This document shows positions 18,665-27,537 of a DNA stretch of 64,000 bases, one piece after another. A program made the position numbers and the translations under genes. Numbering within the stretch: the stretch's first letter is position 1; each line of letters starts with the position of its first letter. Source of the stretch: Alteromonadaceae bacterium (GTDB taxonomy: Bacteria; Pseudomonadota; Gammaproteobacteria; Pseudomonadales; Cellvibrionaceae); the NCBI GenBank assembly GCA_002746115.1, contig NVXL01000006.1, forward strand, positions 1-64,000, in the 5' to 3' direction. Under the pieces are notes generated by a model. That model was not told the DNA's origin, made no database searches, and saw only the letters and a list, made by a program, of their open reading frames with translations.

Positions 18665-19957
18665 ATGGCGTTTTGGCAAGTTTTTACTGGATTCTCAATA
18701 CTGGCCGGTTTATTTCTCTTGTGGCCTGCTATTTTAAGCAAAAAAGAGCAAAAAAAATCGCTGCGTTCTAACGCTCAAAGCGAAGTGAATAACGAGGTGC
18801 ATCAGCAGCATCTCGATGAGCTGTCGCGTACTTTTGATCGTGGTGAAATCGAATCCTCCGAACTGCTGGCGCTTACTCAGGATTTGCAAGACACGCTTAA
18901 CGAAGAGAACGCTCAGATTGAAGCCGGATACGATAAGCCGGTCACTTCCTCGTTTAAAACTCGAATACCAATTCTAATACTCGTCATCGCTTTACCTCTT
19001 AGTGCCTTGCTGCTTTATTTGTACGTTGGCGCCAAGCCCGATTGGGAAATCTACGCATTGAACCAGCAGCGCATCAAAGCCGAGACTGCGGAGGTACTTG
19101 CAGTGGTTGATGACCAGCTGATAGAGCGTTTACACGAGCGCTTACAGCAACGCCCAGATAACCAGCAAGCATGGTATTTGCTTGCGACAGTTGGTATTGA
19201 GTCGGGAGATTATGATGAAGCTGTGATCGCTTATGAGCGTTTAATGGTGATGGCGCCGGAGACGCCTTGGTTGCGAGCGGAGTATTCTAAGGCGCTATTT
19301 TTTCGTGCAGGTAGCACGATTACTCCTGCTGTTAGAGCCAATACGCAGTTGGCCTTAAAAGCTGACCCGACTTTGTCTGAAGCGCTTGGTTTAGCAGGTA
19401 TAGATGCTTTTCAAAGTGCTGACTTTAGAGGCGCCGTAGATTACTGGGAGCGGGCAATTGCTCAGCTCGACCCGCATTCCGCGGCCTATTCAGCACTCAC
19501 TGGGGGGATTGAACAGGCGAAAACGGCCTTGGAAGCCCGTGGAGAATCCTTGGAACGTCCCGTTGCTGATGCAGGCACAGCGGCAGAGGCGAGTAAAAAA
19601 GAGAGAGCGCCAAGTATCTCGCTACAGGTGAAGTTGCGATTGAAGGGGGGTATTGAGGTTGGCGACGATGACACCGTCTTTGTATATGCTCGTGCTTGGC
19701 AGGGGCCGCGCATGCCTTTAGCTATTCAGCGCATAACGGTAGCGCAATTACCTACGACGGTAACGCTTGATCAAAGTATGTCGATGGCACCGGGGATGGA
19801 TCTAGCCTCTTTCCCCCAAATAGAAATCGTTGCGCGCATATCCGCTACGGGAAGCGCCATCCCTAGTTCTGGAGACTGGCAAGGTGCCTATGGGCCGTTT
19901 GATGCAGCCACTCAAAAGGATGTCATCTCTTTGGAGGTTAACGAGCAGTTGCCTTAG
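18665..19957 (+). CDS. ccmI: Cytochrome c maturation factor CcmI, TPR protein
   Basis: 430 aa from ATG 18665. Topology fits CcmI: TM1 at the N-terminus, a cytoplasmic loop with a leucine-rich helical stretch, TM2 (~100-120, PILILVIALPLSALLLYLYV), then a periplasmic TPR domain (~150-290) and a C-terminal beta-type domain. It is the apocytochrome chaperone that delivers substrate to the CcmF/H haem lyase. It lies 90 bases after ccmH and is probably cotranscribed with it. Confidence 0.9.
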   Translation: MAFWQVFTGFSILAGLFLLWPAILSKKEQKKSLRSNAQSEVNNEVHQQHLDELSRTFDRGEIESSELLALTQDLQDTLNEENAQIEAGYDKPVTSSFKTRIPILILVIALPLSALLLYLYVGAKPDWEIYALNQQRIKAETAEVLAVVDDQLIERLHERLQQRPDNQQAWYLLATVGIESGDYDEAVIAYERLMVMAPETPWLRAEYSKALFFRAGSTITPAVRANTQLALKADPTLSEALGLAGIDAFQSADFRGAVDYWERAIAQLDPHSAAYSALTGGIEQAKTALEARGESLERPVADAGTAAEASKKERAPSISLQVKLRLKGGIEVGDDDTVFVYARAWQGPRMPLAIQRITVAQLPTTVTLDQSMSMAPGMDLASFPQIEIVARISATGSAIPSSGDWQGAYGPFDAATQKDVISLEVNEQLP

Positions 19958-19976
19958 GCGTTATCTTGGTAGTTAC

Positions 19977-20061
19977 TTAGGTAATTACCTTCGAAAATAT
20001 CTTATAAATTGAGTATTACCGATGCCTTTGCTTACCTAAAGTTTACCTAAATGTGTAGAAT
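19977..20061. promoter_or_regulatory. Cluster of TTACCTAA motifs and a possible promoter upstream of smc
   Basis: TTACCTAAA occurs at 20032-20040 and again at 20043-20051, exactly 11 bases apart. An inverted copy, TTAGGTAA, lies at 19977-19984 and runs into the perfect palindrome GGTAATTACC (19980-19989). A TAGAAT hexamer (20056-20061) just downstream could be a -10 for smc, though no good -35 is placed. Helical-turn spacing suggests an operator; the binding factor is unknown. Confidence 0.35.
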
Positions 20062-20107
20062 CGCCGTTTCTGTTTTATTGATACGTTTTTATTGTGAATA
20101 GCAAACT

Positions 20108-23100
20108 ATGCGGTTGAAATCCATAAAACTTGCCGGGTTTAAATCCTTTGTGGACCCTACCACCGTCGACTTCCCTAGTAATCTAGCTGCGGTTGTAGGT
20201 CCAAACGGCTGTGGTAAATCCAACATCATTGACGCTGTGCGATGGGTGCTGGGTGAGTCTTCGGCTAAAAACTTACGCGGCGAGGCGATGACGGATGTCA
20301 TTTTTAATGGCTCCTCCGGCCGTAAACCTGTTGGACAAGCGAGTATCGAATTAATTTTTGATAACAGCGATGGCACCATTGTTGGTGAGTACGCCGGTTA
20401 TTCGGAAATTGCTATTCGTCGCAAAGTTACCCGGGAAGGGCAAAACTTCTACTACCTCAACGGTACTAAATGCCGTCGCCGTGACATTACCGACATCTTT
20501 CTAGGCACAGGCCTCGGCCCCCGTAGTTACGCGATTATTGAGCAGGGCATGATATCCCGCCTGATTGAAGCTAAGCCCGAAGAGTTACGTGTTTATATTG
20601 AAGAAGCGGCAGGGATCTCCAAATACAAAGAGCGTCGCCGTGAGACCGAAAACCGCATGCGCCGCACCAACGAAAATTTGGAGCGATTAACGGATATTCG
20701 CGAAGAGCTGGAACGCCAAATCAGTCGGCTAGAGAGGCAGGCGCAATCTGCCGAAAAGTACAAAGACTACAAAGCTCACGAGCGTGAACTTAAGTCACAG
20801 CTACAAGCATTAAAATACCGCACCTTACAGCAACAATCTGAAATTAAACACGCTGCGATATCCACCCTAGAGCTACAAGTCGAATCGGGCGTCACTGAAT
20901 CGGTGAGCCATGAATCCAATATTGAAAAGTACCGTAATCAGTACACCGAGTTAAGTGACAGGTTTAACGTCGTGCAAGGTAACTTCTACGCCATTGGTAC
21001 GGACATCGCACGTATTGAGCAAAGCATGCAGCACGCTAAAGAGCGTGAGCGCCAGCTGAAAATCGATTTGGATCAGACTGAGCGTGATTGCCGCGAGGCG
21101 CAAGAGCATCAAGAAGCGGATAAACATAAAGCTAAGGGTTGGCAGGCAGAATTGTTTGAGATTGAACCCGAACTCGACCTGATCAAAGAGTCTGAAGAGG
21201 AGTCCGCATCGGTGTTGATTGAGGCGGAAGAGGCGATGTTGCAATGGCAACAGGATTGGGATCAGTTTAATCAGAAGGCTGCGCAGCCAAAGCAGAAAGC
21301 GGAAGTGCAGCAATCGCGTATTCAATACTTTGATCAAATTCAGCAACGACTGATTAGCCGTATCGACAAGCTGGAGTCTGAGCGTAACGACTTGGTTGAT
21401 GATGGCGTTAGCGAAGAAATCGCCGAGTTTGAAGAGCAGCTGGCAACGGATGATCTCGATATGGAAGAGATGTCCTTAAAATTGGAGCAGCTGTCTGAGC
21501 GTCTGGGTGAGTTGCGCGATACTGAACAGAAAAACGCTGATCAACGTGACGGTTTGCGTGCCGAACTTCAGTCATGCAAGGGGTGTCTAGCTTCCTTAGA
21601 GACCTTACAGCAGGCAGCGCTAGGTCGCTCTGGTGACGCGGTTAACGAATGGCTGCAATCGCAAGGTTTGGCCGATTATCCCCGTGTTGCCGAAAAAATC
21701 ACTGTTACCGATGGCTGGGATCTTGCCGTTGAAACAGTGCTAGGAAAGTCACTACAAGCGGTTGCATGCCCGGCTGCCTTATCTGAGTTGGCGTCGTTTG
21801 AGATGCTTGAGAGCTTAGACTCCGGTGAGTTGATGTTAATGGCCGAAAGCGATACGCCAACAGTTGCTGCAAAAGAATCTCTGGGAATCTTGTTGGCAAA
21901 CCATGTTGACAGCACTGTCGACCTCACTCAGTGGCTGCAAGGCATCTATATTGCGGATGACTTACCCGCAGCTATGGCGATGCAAGGCGCGCTAGCCTCG
22001 GGTGAATCTGTTGTAACTCGCGACGGGATTTGGTTAGGCCAGAACTGGTTACGCGTAGCTAAAGATGCGGATGCCAGCTCGGGGGTCATCGCCCGCCAGC
22101 AAGAGCTAGAATCTGTTCAAAATCAAGTGCAAACACTTGAAGAGCGTTTGCAAAAAATCGATCAAGCCTATAAGGACGCCAAGCAAAGCCTCAAAGATGT
22201 AGAGGCACAACGCGAGCAGCATCGTCGAGGCTTAGACAGCGCATCCCGTCGACATGCTGAAGCTCGTTCTCAGTTGAGTTCACGCAAAGCGAAAGCTGAG
22301 CAGATCATTCAAGCGCGTGAGCGCAGCCAGAGAGATATTGTCGAAGCAAAAGCACAGCTCGATATCGAGGTGGAAAACCTTTGTGAAGCCCGTCAGGAGC
22401 TTGAGGAAGCCATCTCTCTTATGGAGAGAGATGCTGGCGAGCGAGAAGACTATTTGAGCAAGCGTGACCGTATTCGAGCTGAGCTAGATGATGCTCGCCA
22501 AAAAGCGCGTCACGATAAAGATAAAGCGCATGAGTTGGCGATGCGCACTCAATCGATTAAAACGCAGTTGCAATCGATTCATCAGGGCATGCAGCGGCTG
22601 GAAGAGCAAAGTGCCCGTATGCTAGAGCGCAAAGAGGCCTTACTGTTAGCGCTAGCCGAGTATCAGGAACCCGCAGAAGAGCAAGCACTAGAGTTGGAGG
22701 GCAACCTAGAAAAGCGTATCGCTATCGAAAAGCGCTTACAGGAAGCACGCAAAGCCGTTGAAGCCGCAGAAACTGGTTTACGGGATGTCGAGCAGCAAAG
22801 AACAAAAGTCGAGCAGGTCGTCGCCGGTATTCGCCAGCAGTTAGAATCTGCTCGCTTGGAAGCCCAGACGCTCGATGTTCAAAAAGATGGCTTGAAACAA
22901 CAGTTAATTGACGACGATTTTGACTTGGATGAAGTTTTGGCTTCTCTCGATGAAACCTTAACTGAAAGTGGCGTGGAGGAAGCGTTAGAAGCCGTTGCGA
23001 AAAGGGTGTCCCGTTTAGGGGCGATCAATCTTGCCGCGATCGATGAGTTTACTATCGAGTCGGAACGCAAGCAGTATCTAGATAGTCAAAACGACGACCT

Positions 23101-23629
23101 TCGTGAAGCTTTGGATATACTTGAAGGCGCTATTAAGAAAATTGATCGTGAAACGCGTACTCGTTTTAAAGAGACCTTCGACCAAGTTAATAGTGGTATA
23201 CAGGAATTGTTCCCGAAAGTGTTTGGCGGGGGGCATGCTTATTTGGAATTGACGGGTGAGGATCTACTCGATACCGGTATCGCAATCATGGCGCGACCAC
23301 CGGGTAAAAAGAACAGCACGATTCACCTGTTATCCGGTGGTGAAAAAGCACTCACAGCGATTGCATTGGTATTCTCTATTTTCCGTCTGAATCCTGCGCC
23401 ATTTTGCATGTTAGATGAAGTTGATGCACCGTTGGATGATGCGAACGTCGGACGCTATGCGCGCATGGTGGAAGAAATGTCTGAACATGTACAGTTTATT
23501 TATATTACACATAATAAAATTGCCATGGAGATGGCGCACCAGCTACTTGGTGTGACTATGCATGAGCCAGGGGTTTCACGCATGGTGACTGTGGATGTAG
23601 AAGAGGCGGCAGAGCTTGCGTCGATGTAG
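20108..23629 (+). CDS. smc: Chromosome segregation ATPase SMC
   Basis: 1173 aa, the usual SMC length. Walker A GPNGCGKS is at residues 31-38. Long coiled-coil arms flank a hinge at about 520-650. The C-terminal head has the signature LLSGGEKALTA and Walker B FCMLDEVDAPLDD. Together with kleisin partners (ScpA/ScpB, not in this window) it forms the condensin ring that organises the chromosome. It is followed by zipA, the usual gammaproteobacterial neighbour in non-enteric genomes. Confidence 0.97.
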   Translation: MRLKSIKLAGFKSFVDPTTVDFPSNLAAVVGPNGCGKSNIIDAVRWVLGESSAKNLRGEAMTDVIFNGSSGRKPVGQASIELIFDNSDGTIVGEYAGYSEIAIRRKVTREGQNFYYLNGTKCRRRDITDIFLGTGLGPRSYAIIEQGMISRLIEAKPEELRVYIEEAAGISKYKERRRETENRMRRTNENLERLTDIREELERQISRLERQAQSAEKYKDYKAHERELKSQLQALKYRTLQQQSEIKHAAISTLELQVESGVTESVSHESNIEKYRNQYTELSDRFNVVQGNFYAIGTDIARIEQSMQHAKERERQLKIDLDQTERDCREAQEHQEADKHKAKGWQAELFEIEPELDLIKESEEESASVLIEAEEAMLQWQQDWDQFNQKAAQPKQKAEVQQSRIQYFDQIQQRLISRIDKLESERNDLVDDGVSEEIAEFEEQLATDDLDMEEMSLKLEQLSERLGELRDTEQKNADQRDGLRAELQSCKGCLASLETLQQAALGRSGDAVNEWLQSQGLADYPRVAEKITVTDGWDLAVETVLGKSLQAVACPAALSELASFEMLESLDSGELMLMAESDTPTVAAKESLGILLANHVDSTVDLTQWLQGIYIADDLPAAMAMQGALASGESVVTRDGIWLGQNWLRVAKDADASSGVIARQQELESVQNQVQTLEERLQKIDQAYKDAKQSLKDVEAQREQHRRGLDSASRRHAEARSQLSSRKAKAEQIIQARERSQRDIVEAKAQLDIEVENLCEARQELEEAISLMERDAGEREDYLSKRDRIRAELDDARQKARHDKDKAHELAMRTQSIKTQLQSIHQGMQRLEEQSARMLERKEALLLALAEYQEPAEEQALELEGNLEKRIAIEKRLQEARKAVEAAETGLRDVEQQRTKVEQVVAGIRQQLESARLEAQTLDVQKDGLKQQLIDDDFDLDEVLASLDETLTESGVEEALEAVAKRVSRLGAINLAAIDEFTIESERKQYLDSQNDDLREALDILEGAIKKIDRETRTRFKETFDQVNSGIQELFPKVFGGGHAYLELTGEDLLDTGIAIMARPPGKKNSTIHLLSGGEKALTAIALVFSIFRLNPAPFCMLDEVDAPLDDANVGRYARMVEEMSEHVQFIYITHNKIAMEMAHQLLGVTMHEPGVSRMVTVDVEEAAELASM

Positions 23630-23847
23630 GTTTAGCGGTTTATTCGCGGCACGCAAGGTGTTATGACAAAATTATACTGAGCGCTTTGATCTAAATGTGC
23701 GCGCAGGTCAAAATAATTGCTATATTAAAGCAGTAAAATCACCAAATAAAGTGCCGTTAGATGCACAAGGTGGAGTGCTACGGCCTACATTGTATAACTG
23801 GTAGCCAAAATACAGAAAGAGTGCTCTAGAGATTTTGGGGGAGTGAA

Positions 23848-24837
23848 GTGAAAGATTGGTTAAGCGTTATTCTAGTCTTACTTATCATCGGGGTTTTCTT
23901 GGATGGTATTCGGCGAATGCGACTGGCAAAAAAAGCCAACATTAAGTTGTCAAAAAACGCTAAAAAAGCGGATTTGGTTAGTGGAGCTGCGGATGGCGCA
24001 CGCTCTAGTGAATTTCCGAGTGGCGGTGCGCGCGTAGTCGAGCATCGTGATGAGGACGTTGCCGAAGACTTAAATAAAGCGGTGCGTCAAAATTATCAAG
24101 GTAGTCGCCAGACACGCGGCGCGCCTAGGCGTATTCCTGAGCAAGTTAGTCTTAATCTGGAAGAGTCTGTACCGATGTTAATGGATTCGGTCGAGCTGGA
24201 AGAGGCGCAGGAGGATAATAAACAAGCAATAGAGCCGCAGGTGGGTTCTATGAATGTTGCGAGTCTACCGGCAGAGTCGGCGGAAGGTGATGTAAGGTCA
24301 GCTGAGCATGAGGCTGTGATCAGCGAGATGTCTGACTCAGGGGAGAATGTTACTCAAGCAGATTATGATGACCGAGACGACAGTGATGAAGAGATCTATG
24401 TCGAGCCAGATGAGGTTCTAGTGATGAATGTAATGGCCAAATCTGGAACGTGTTTTCCCGGTGAAGGCTTACTAAATACGCTAATGGATCAGGGCTTAAA
24501 GCTTGGCGAGATGGATATTTTTCATCGCCATAGGAATAATGATGGTGACGGCGCTATTTTATTCAGCCTTGCGAACATGGTGGTGCCCGGCACGTTTAAC
24601 TTGGCGCAAATGGCCGATTTTCAAACGCCCGGCGTTAGTTTGTTTTTAAGTTTGCCCATCAAGGGCGATAGCCTAGATGCCTACAACGATATGGCCACTA
24701 CGGCGCGTGCCATTGCTGAGAGCTTAGGTGGCGAGCTAAAGGATGAGAATCGTAGTGTCATGACACAGCAAACAATCGAGCATGGGCGTCAGCGCGTGAT
24801 CGAGTACGAGCGCAAGAGAAAGCTCGTACGCGCTTAA
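23848..24837 (+). CDS. zipA: Cell division protein ZipA
   Basis: 329 aa from GTG 23848, preceded by GGGGGAG. The N-terminus is a single membrane anchor (LSVILVLLIIGVFLDGIRR), then a basic patch and a long acidic low-complexity linker (~50-185). The C-terminal FtsZ-binding domain follows (~190-329: DEVLVMNVMAKSG, ending in a basic helix). It tethers FtsZ to the membrane. ligA, which usually follows zipA in Pseudomonas-like genomes, is missing here. Confidence 0.93.
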   Translation: MKDWLSVILVLLIIGVFLDGIRRMRLAKKANIKLSKNAKKADLVSGAADGARSSEFPSGGARVVEHRDEDVAEDLNKAVRQNYQGSRQTRGAPRRIPEQVSLNLEESVPMLMDSVELEEAQEDNKQAIEPQVGSMNVASLPAESAEGDVRSAEHEAVISEMSDSGENVTQADYDDRDDSDEEIYVEPDEVLVMNVMAKSGTCFPGEGLLNTLMDQGLKLGEMDIFHRHRNNDGDGAILFSLANMVVPGTFNLAQMADFQTPGVSLFLSLPIKGDSLDAYNDMATTARAIAESLGGELKDENRSVMTQQTIEHGRQRVIEYERKRKLVRA

Positions 24838-24903
24838 ACTAAAGGCGTTGCATCGTTTAACGCCGTGTGTTGTAAATCAATGTTCCGGTTTTCGGGGTTA
24901 AAA

Positions 24904-25545
24904 ATGGCTGTACCTATACCTTGTTCTGTGTTCAATTGCTCTCTGCTTAGGCGTGCATCGCTGGCTTTTTGTTTGCTCATGCTCAATGCTTGTGTTGCGA
25001 CACCTCCAAAGCACTTGGATAATGTTTGTCATATATTCGATGAAAAAAGTGGCTGGTATAAAAAAGCCAAAAAAGCCAGTAAGCGCTGGAATGTACCAAT
25101 CCCCGTTAATATGGCTTTTATGCACCAAGAGTCACGCTTCGTTGCTAAAGCCAAGCCTCCCCGTAAAAAAATTCTAGGCTTCATTCCAGGCCCCAGACCC
25201 AGCAGTTCCTACGGTTACTCTCAAGCTAAAACGGATACTTGGAATTGGTATCGTAAAAAATCAGGCCGCGGCGGTGCAGAACGAAATGACTTTGGCGATG
25301 CGATCGACTTTGTTGCCTGGTATAACCATATTTCAGTTAATAAATCAGGGGTCAAAAGCCATGATGCTCACCGCCTTTACCTTGCTTATCACGAGGGGCA
25401 TGGCGGGTATTCTCGTGGCACGTATCGTAAAAAATCGTGGTTGGTTGATGTAGCCAAAAAGGTTGATGCCCGAGCAAAACGTTACACTTCACAATTGACG
25501 CAATGTGAAGACCGTCTAAATTCTTCTCGGTGGTGGCCGTTTTAG
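24904..25545 (+). CDS. Transglycosylase SLT-type lipoprotein
   Basis: 213 aa from ATG 24904, with GGGG six bases upstream; longer starts at 24865 or 24880 are possible. The lipobox LMLNAC puts the lipidated Cys at residue 30. The SLT-like core has HQESRF (the likely catalytic Glu), then SSYGYSQAKTDTW, a GYSQ motif of lytic transglycosylases, and a LAYHEGHGGY segment. I infer a small outer-membrane lytic transglycosylase acting on peptidoglycan. It lies directly after zipA, where ligA would be expected. Confidence 0.8.
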   Translation: MAVPIPCSVFNCSLLRRASLAFCLLMLNACVATPPKHLDNVCHIFDEKSGWYKKAKKASKRWNVPIPVNMAFMHQESRFVAKAKPPRKKILGFIPGPRPSSSYGYSQAKTDTWNWYRKKSGRGGAERNDFGDAIDFVAWYNHISVNKSGVKSHDAHRLYLAYHEGHGGYSRGTYRKKSWLVDVAKKVDARAKRYTSQLTQCEDRLNSSRWWPF

Positions 25546-25636
25546 CGTAAAAACAACACCAGCCAGCTTTAAGTCTGGCAGTATGCCCTTTTGCTACGCG
25601 AACACAGCGTTTAATAATGATCAATAAAGGTTGAGT

Positions 25637-26059
25637 ATGGATCAAGAATCGATTGTTTACGGTTGTATCAAAGATGCGACAGACTTTCGCGTCGACGGTG
25701 AGCGGCGTCAAACCAACCGTGAAGCCATGTATCAGTTACCTACGGTAGACGAGTGGCCATATTTATCGCGTGAGATGTTCGCCATCCCGCAATTGAGTAT
25801 AAATAATGATAACTACCAAACCGAGGTTATTCATTTCGGCGCTTCCTATAAAGCGGTTGAGTACGAGTGGAACTTATGGATGAAAAAATTTGAAGAGTTG
25901 CTCAATAGTATGTATTGGGTGTCAGCTGTTGTGCATCTTGAAACGGAGTTAACCGGTGTTCATACCTTTACGTGGGAGAGTAAAAATAATGGCCACGAGC
26001 CGGGTGCAGGGATCCACCAAGTACACTGTCAGTGGGTTCAGGAGAATAGTCTTGCCTAG
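25637..26059 (+). CDS. Conserved hypothetical protein
   Basis: 140 aa from ATG 25637, with AAAGG six bases upstream. Soluble, rich in aromatic residues (VEYEWNLWMKKFEELL, IHQVHCQW), with no recognised domain. I recall similar uncharacterised proteins in Pseudomonas, but cannot name a function. Its stop at 26059 precedes a small membrane protein gene and an AraC regulator on the same strand, so the three may share a transcript. Confidence 0.7.
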   Translation: MDQESIVYGCIKDATDFRVDGERRQTNREAMYQLPTVDEWPYLSREMFAIPQLSINNDNYQTEVIHFGASYKAVEYEWNLWMKKFEELLNSMYWVSAVVHLETELTGVHTFTWESKNNGHEPGAGIHQVHCQWVQENSLA

Positions 26060-26079
26060 TGTTGTTCGGAGATGTACGC

Positions 26080-26304
26080 TTGAAAATTAAAGTTAAAATC
26101 AATCGTAAATACAATACATTCATTACTGTGCTGGCATGTATTAGTGCCGTTTGGATGATGGTCGTACGCTTTGATTTTCCGATAGAATCAGTGATCAAAT
26201 ATACCGTAATCAGTGTTGCAATGGTGGCGATACTGATAGCGATAGCGGCACCGGTAGCGTTATTAGCCCGCTGGTGGGCTGAGCGGAAAAACTCCCATGA
26301 CTAA
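26080..26304 (+). CDS. Small two-TM membrane protein
   Basis: About 74 aa from a TTG at 26080, preceded by CGGAG eight bases away; GTG at 26059 is an alternative. A basic N-terminus (LKIKVKINRKYN) precedes two hydrophobic segments (FITVLACISAVWMMVV and VISVAMVAILIAIAAPVALLA) and a charged tail. No known family. The end overlaps the start of the AraC regulator by eight bases, which suggests translational coupling. Confidence 0.6.
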   Translation: MKIKVKINRKYNTFITVLACISAVWMMVVRFDFPIESVIKYTVISVAMVAILIAIAAPVALLARWWAERKNSHD

Positions 26305-27361
26305 CACCACTGTGCCAGCCTCTTATGCGCGTAATTTATTGCAGCGAGCAGCATCTGTTGGGTGCAACGTCGAAGCGCTATTGGCACAGGTGGATCTTTC
26401 TCGTGATTCACTTGAATCCCTAAGTGAATTACCGGCCTTGATTTACGGTCAGCTCTACCAGTCCGTCATGCGAGAGACTGAGAACGAATGGTTTGGTATC
26501 TTTGCCGTCGGTCGAGTTCCCTTAGGTGCTTTTCGGCTCATGTGTTTAACCATGTTGCAGTGCGATAACCTAGAGCAAGCAATTGTGAGAATGGGCGAGT
26601 TCTCGGAAATTTGCAGGGGCTTGGGGGTTCGTTACACCGTGGAGTATTATGGCGGTCGTGTCAAGCTGCGTTTATCGCCATCTCGCTCTATGGTTCAAGG
26701 TGACTTTGATGAAAAAGTCGCCAATGCGGAGCCTCAGTCTTTATTAGCCTCATTAATTACCCATCATCGCTTAGCAGAGTGGTTAATCGATGAGGAGATT
26801 CCGGTGGATGAATTAGGCGTCACATTTGCACAGCCTATTAATCAATTACCGCTAAGTACTTTCGCCGTTAAGGTGACGCGGTATCACACTGAGCACAATT
26901 ATTTAAGCTACGCCAGCCGTTATTTGAGCCGACCTATCGTACAAAACCAAGATAGTTTACTGACGTTTTTAAGTACCGCACCCTATCATTTGTTTACTGA
27001 AGACGTTAATCATATTAAGCCTGTTGATAAGGTGCGTAGCTTATTGAAAAAAGAAATTAGTGTAAGCCTGCCGTCGGCCGATGTCATCGCCGCTCGACTA
27101 AATGTTTCGGTAACCACTTTAAGGCGACAGTTGCAGCGCGACGGCACTTCGTACCAGAAATTAAAGGATGAGTGCCGAATGGAAGCTGCCTTTCACTTTC
27201 TCAACTGCTTAGAGCTTAGCAATAACGACATTGCCGATAAACTTGGCTTTGATGAACCGAGCGCCTTTTTTAGGTCTTTTAAAAAGTGGACCGGACTTAC
27301 TCCGGGTGAATATCGTGCCAAACAGCGTGAACAATCCGCTGCTGGCGATAATCGCTACTAA
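26297..27361 (+). CDS. AraC family transcriptional regulator
   Basis: 354 aa. The N-terminal ~200 residues match the arabinose-binding-like regulatory domain found in OruR/ArgR-type and lipid-responsive AraC proteins. The C-terminal ~100 residues are an AraC helix-turn-helix pair (DVIAARLNVSVTTLRRQL and NDIADKLGFDEPSAFFRSFKKWTGLTP, the latter matching the family signature). It sits upstream of acyl-CoA dehydrogenase and acyl-CoA ligase genes on the same strand and plausibly controls them, though this is inferred from position only. Confidence 0.92.
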   Translation: MTNTTVPASYARNLLQRAASVGCNVEALLAQVDLSRDSLESLSELPALIYGQLYQSVMRETENEWFGIFAVGRVPLGAFRLMCLTMLQCDNLEQAIVRMGEFSEICRGLGVRYTVEYYGGRVKLRLSPSRSMVQGDFDEKVANAEPQSLLASLITHHRLAEWLIDEEIPVDELGVTFAQPINQLPLSTFAVKVTRYHTEHNYLSYASRYLSRPIVQNQDSLLTFLSTAPYHLFTEDVNHIKPVDKVRSLLKKEISVSLPSADVIAARLNVSVTTLRRQLQRDGTSYQKLKDECRMEAAFHFLNCLELSNNDIADKLGFDEPSAFFRSFKKWTGLTPGEYRAKQREQSAAGDNRY

Positions 27362-27537
27362 TACTTTTTAAGTAACCCTTTAGCGAGTATTTAGCGACGC
27401 TCGACGTAAGACCCGAGATTTTCCATTTTTTTGTCATTTAACATATTGTCTTTTGTTAGCTTATCTGACGCTTTTGGTGATTGAAACTACACTTGTATCA
27501 AGATCAAATAAGAGTGATATTCATTGAGGATTTTTTT

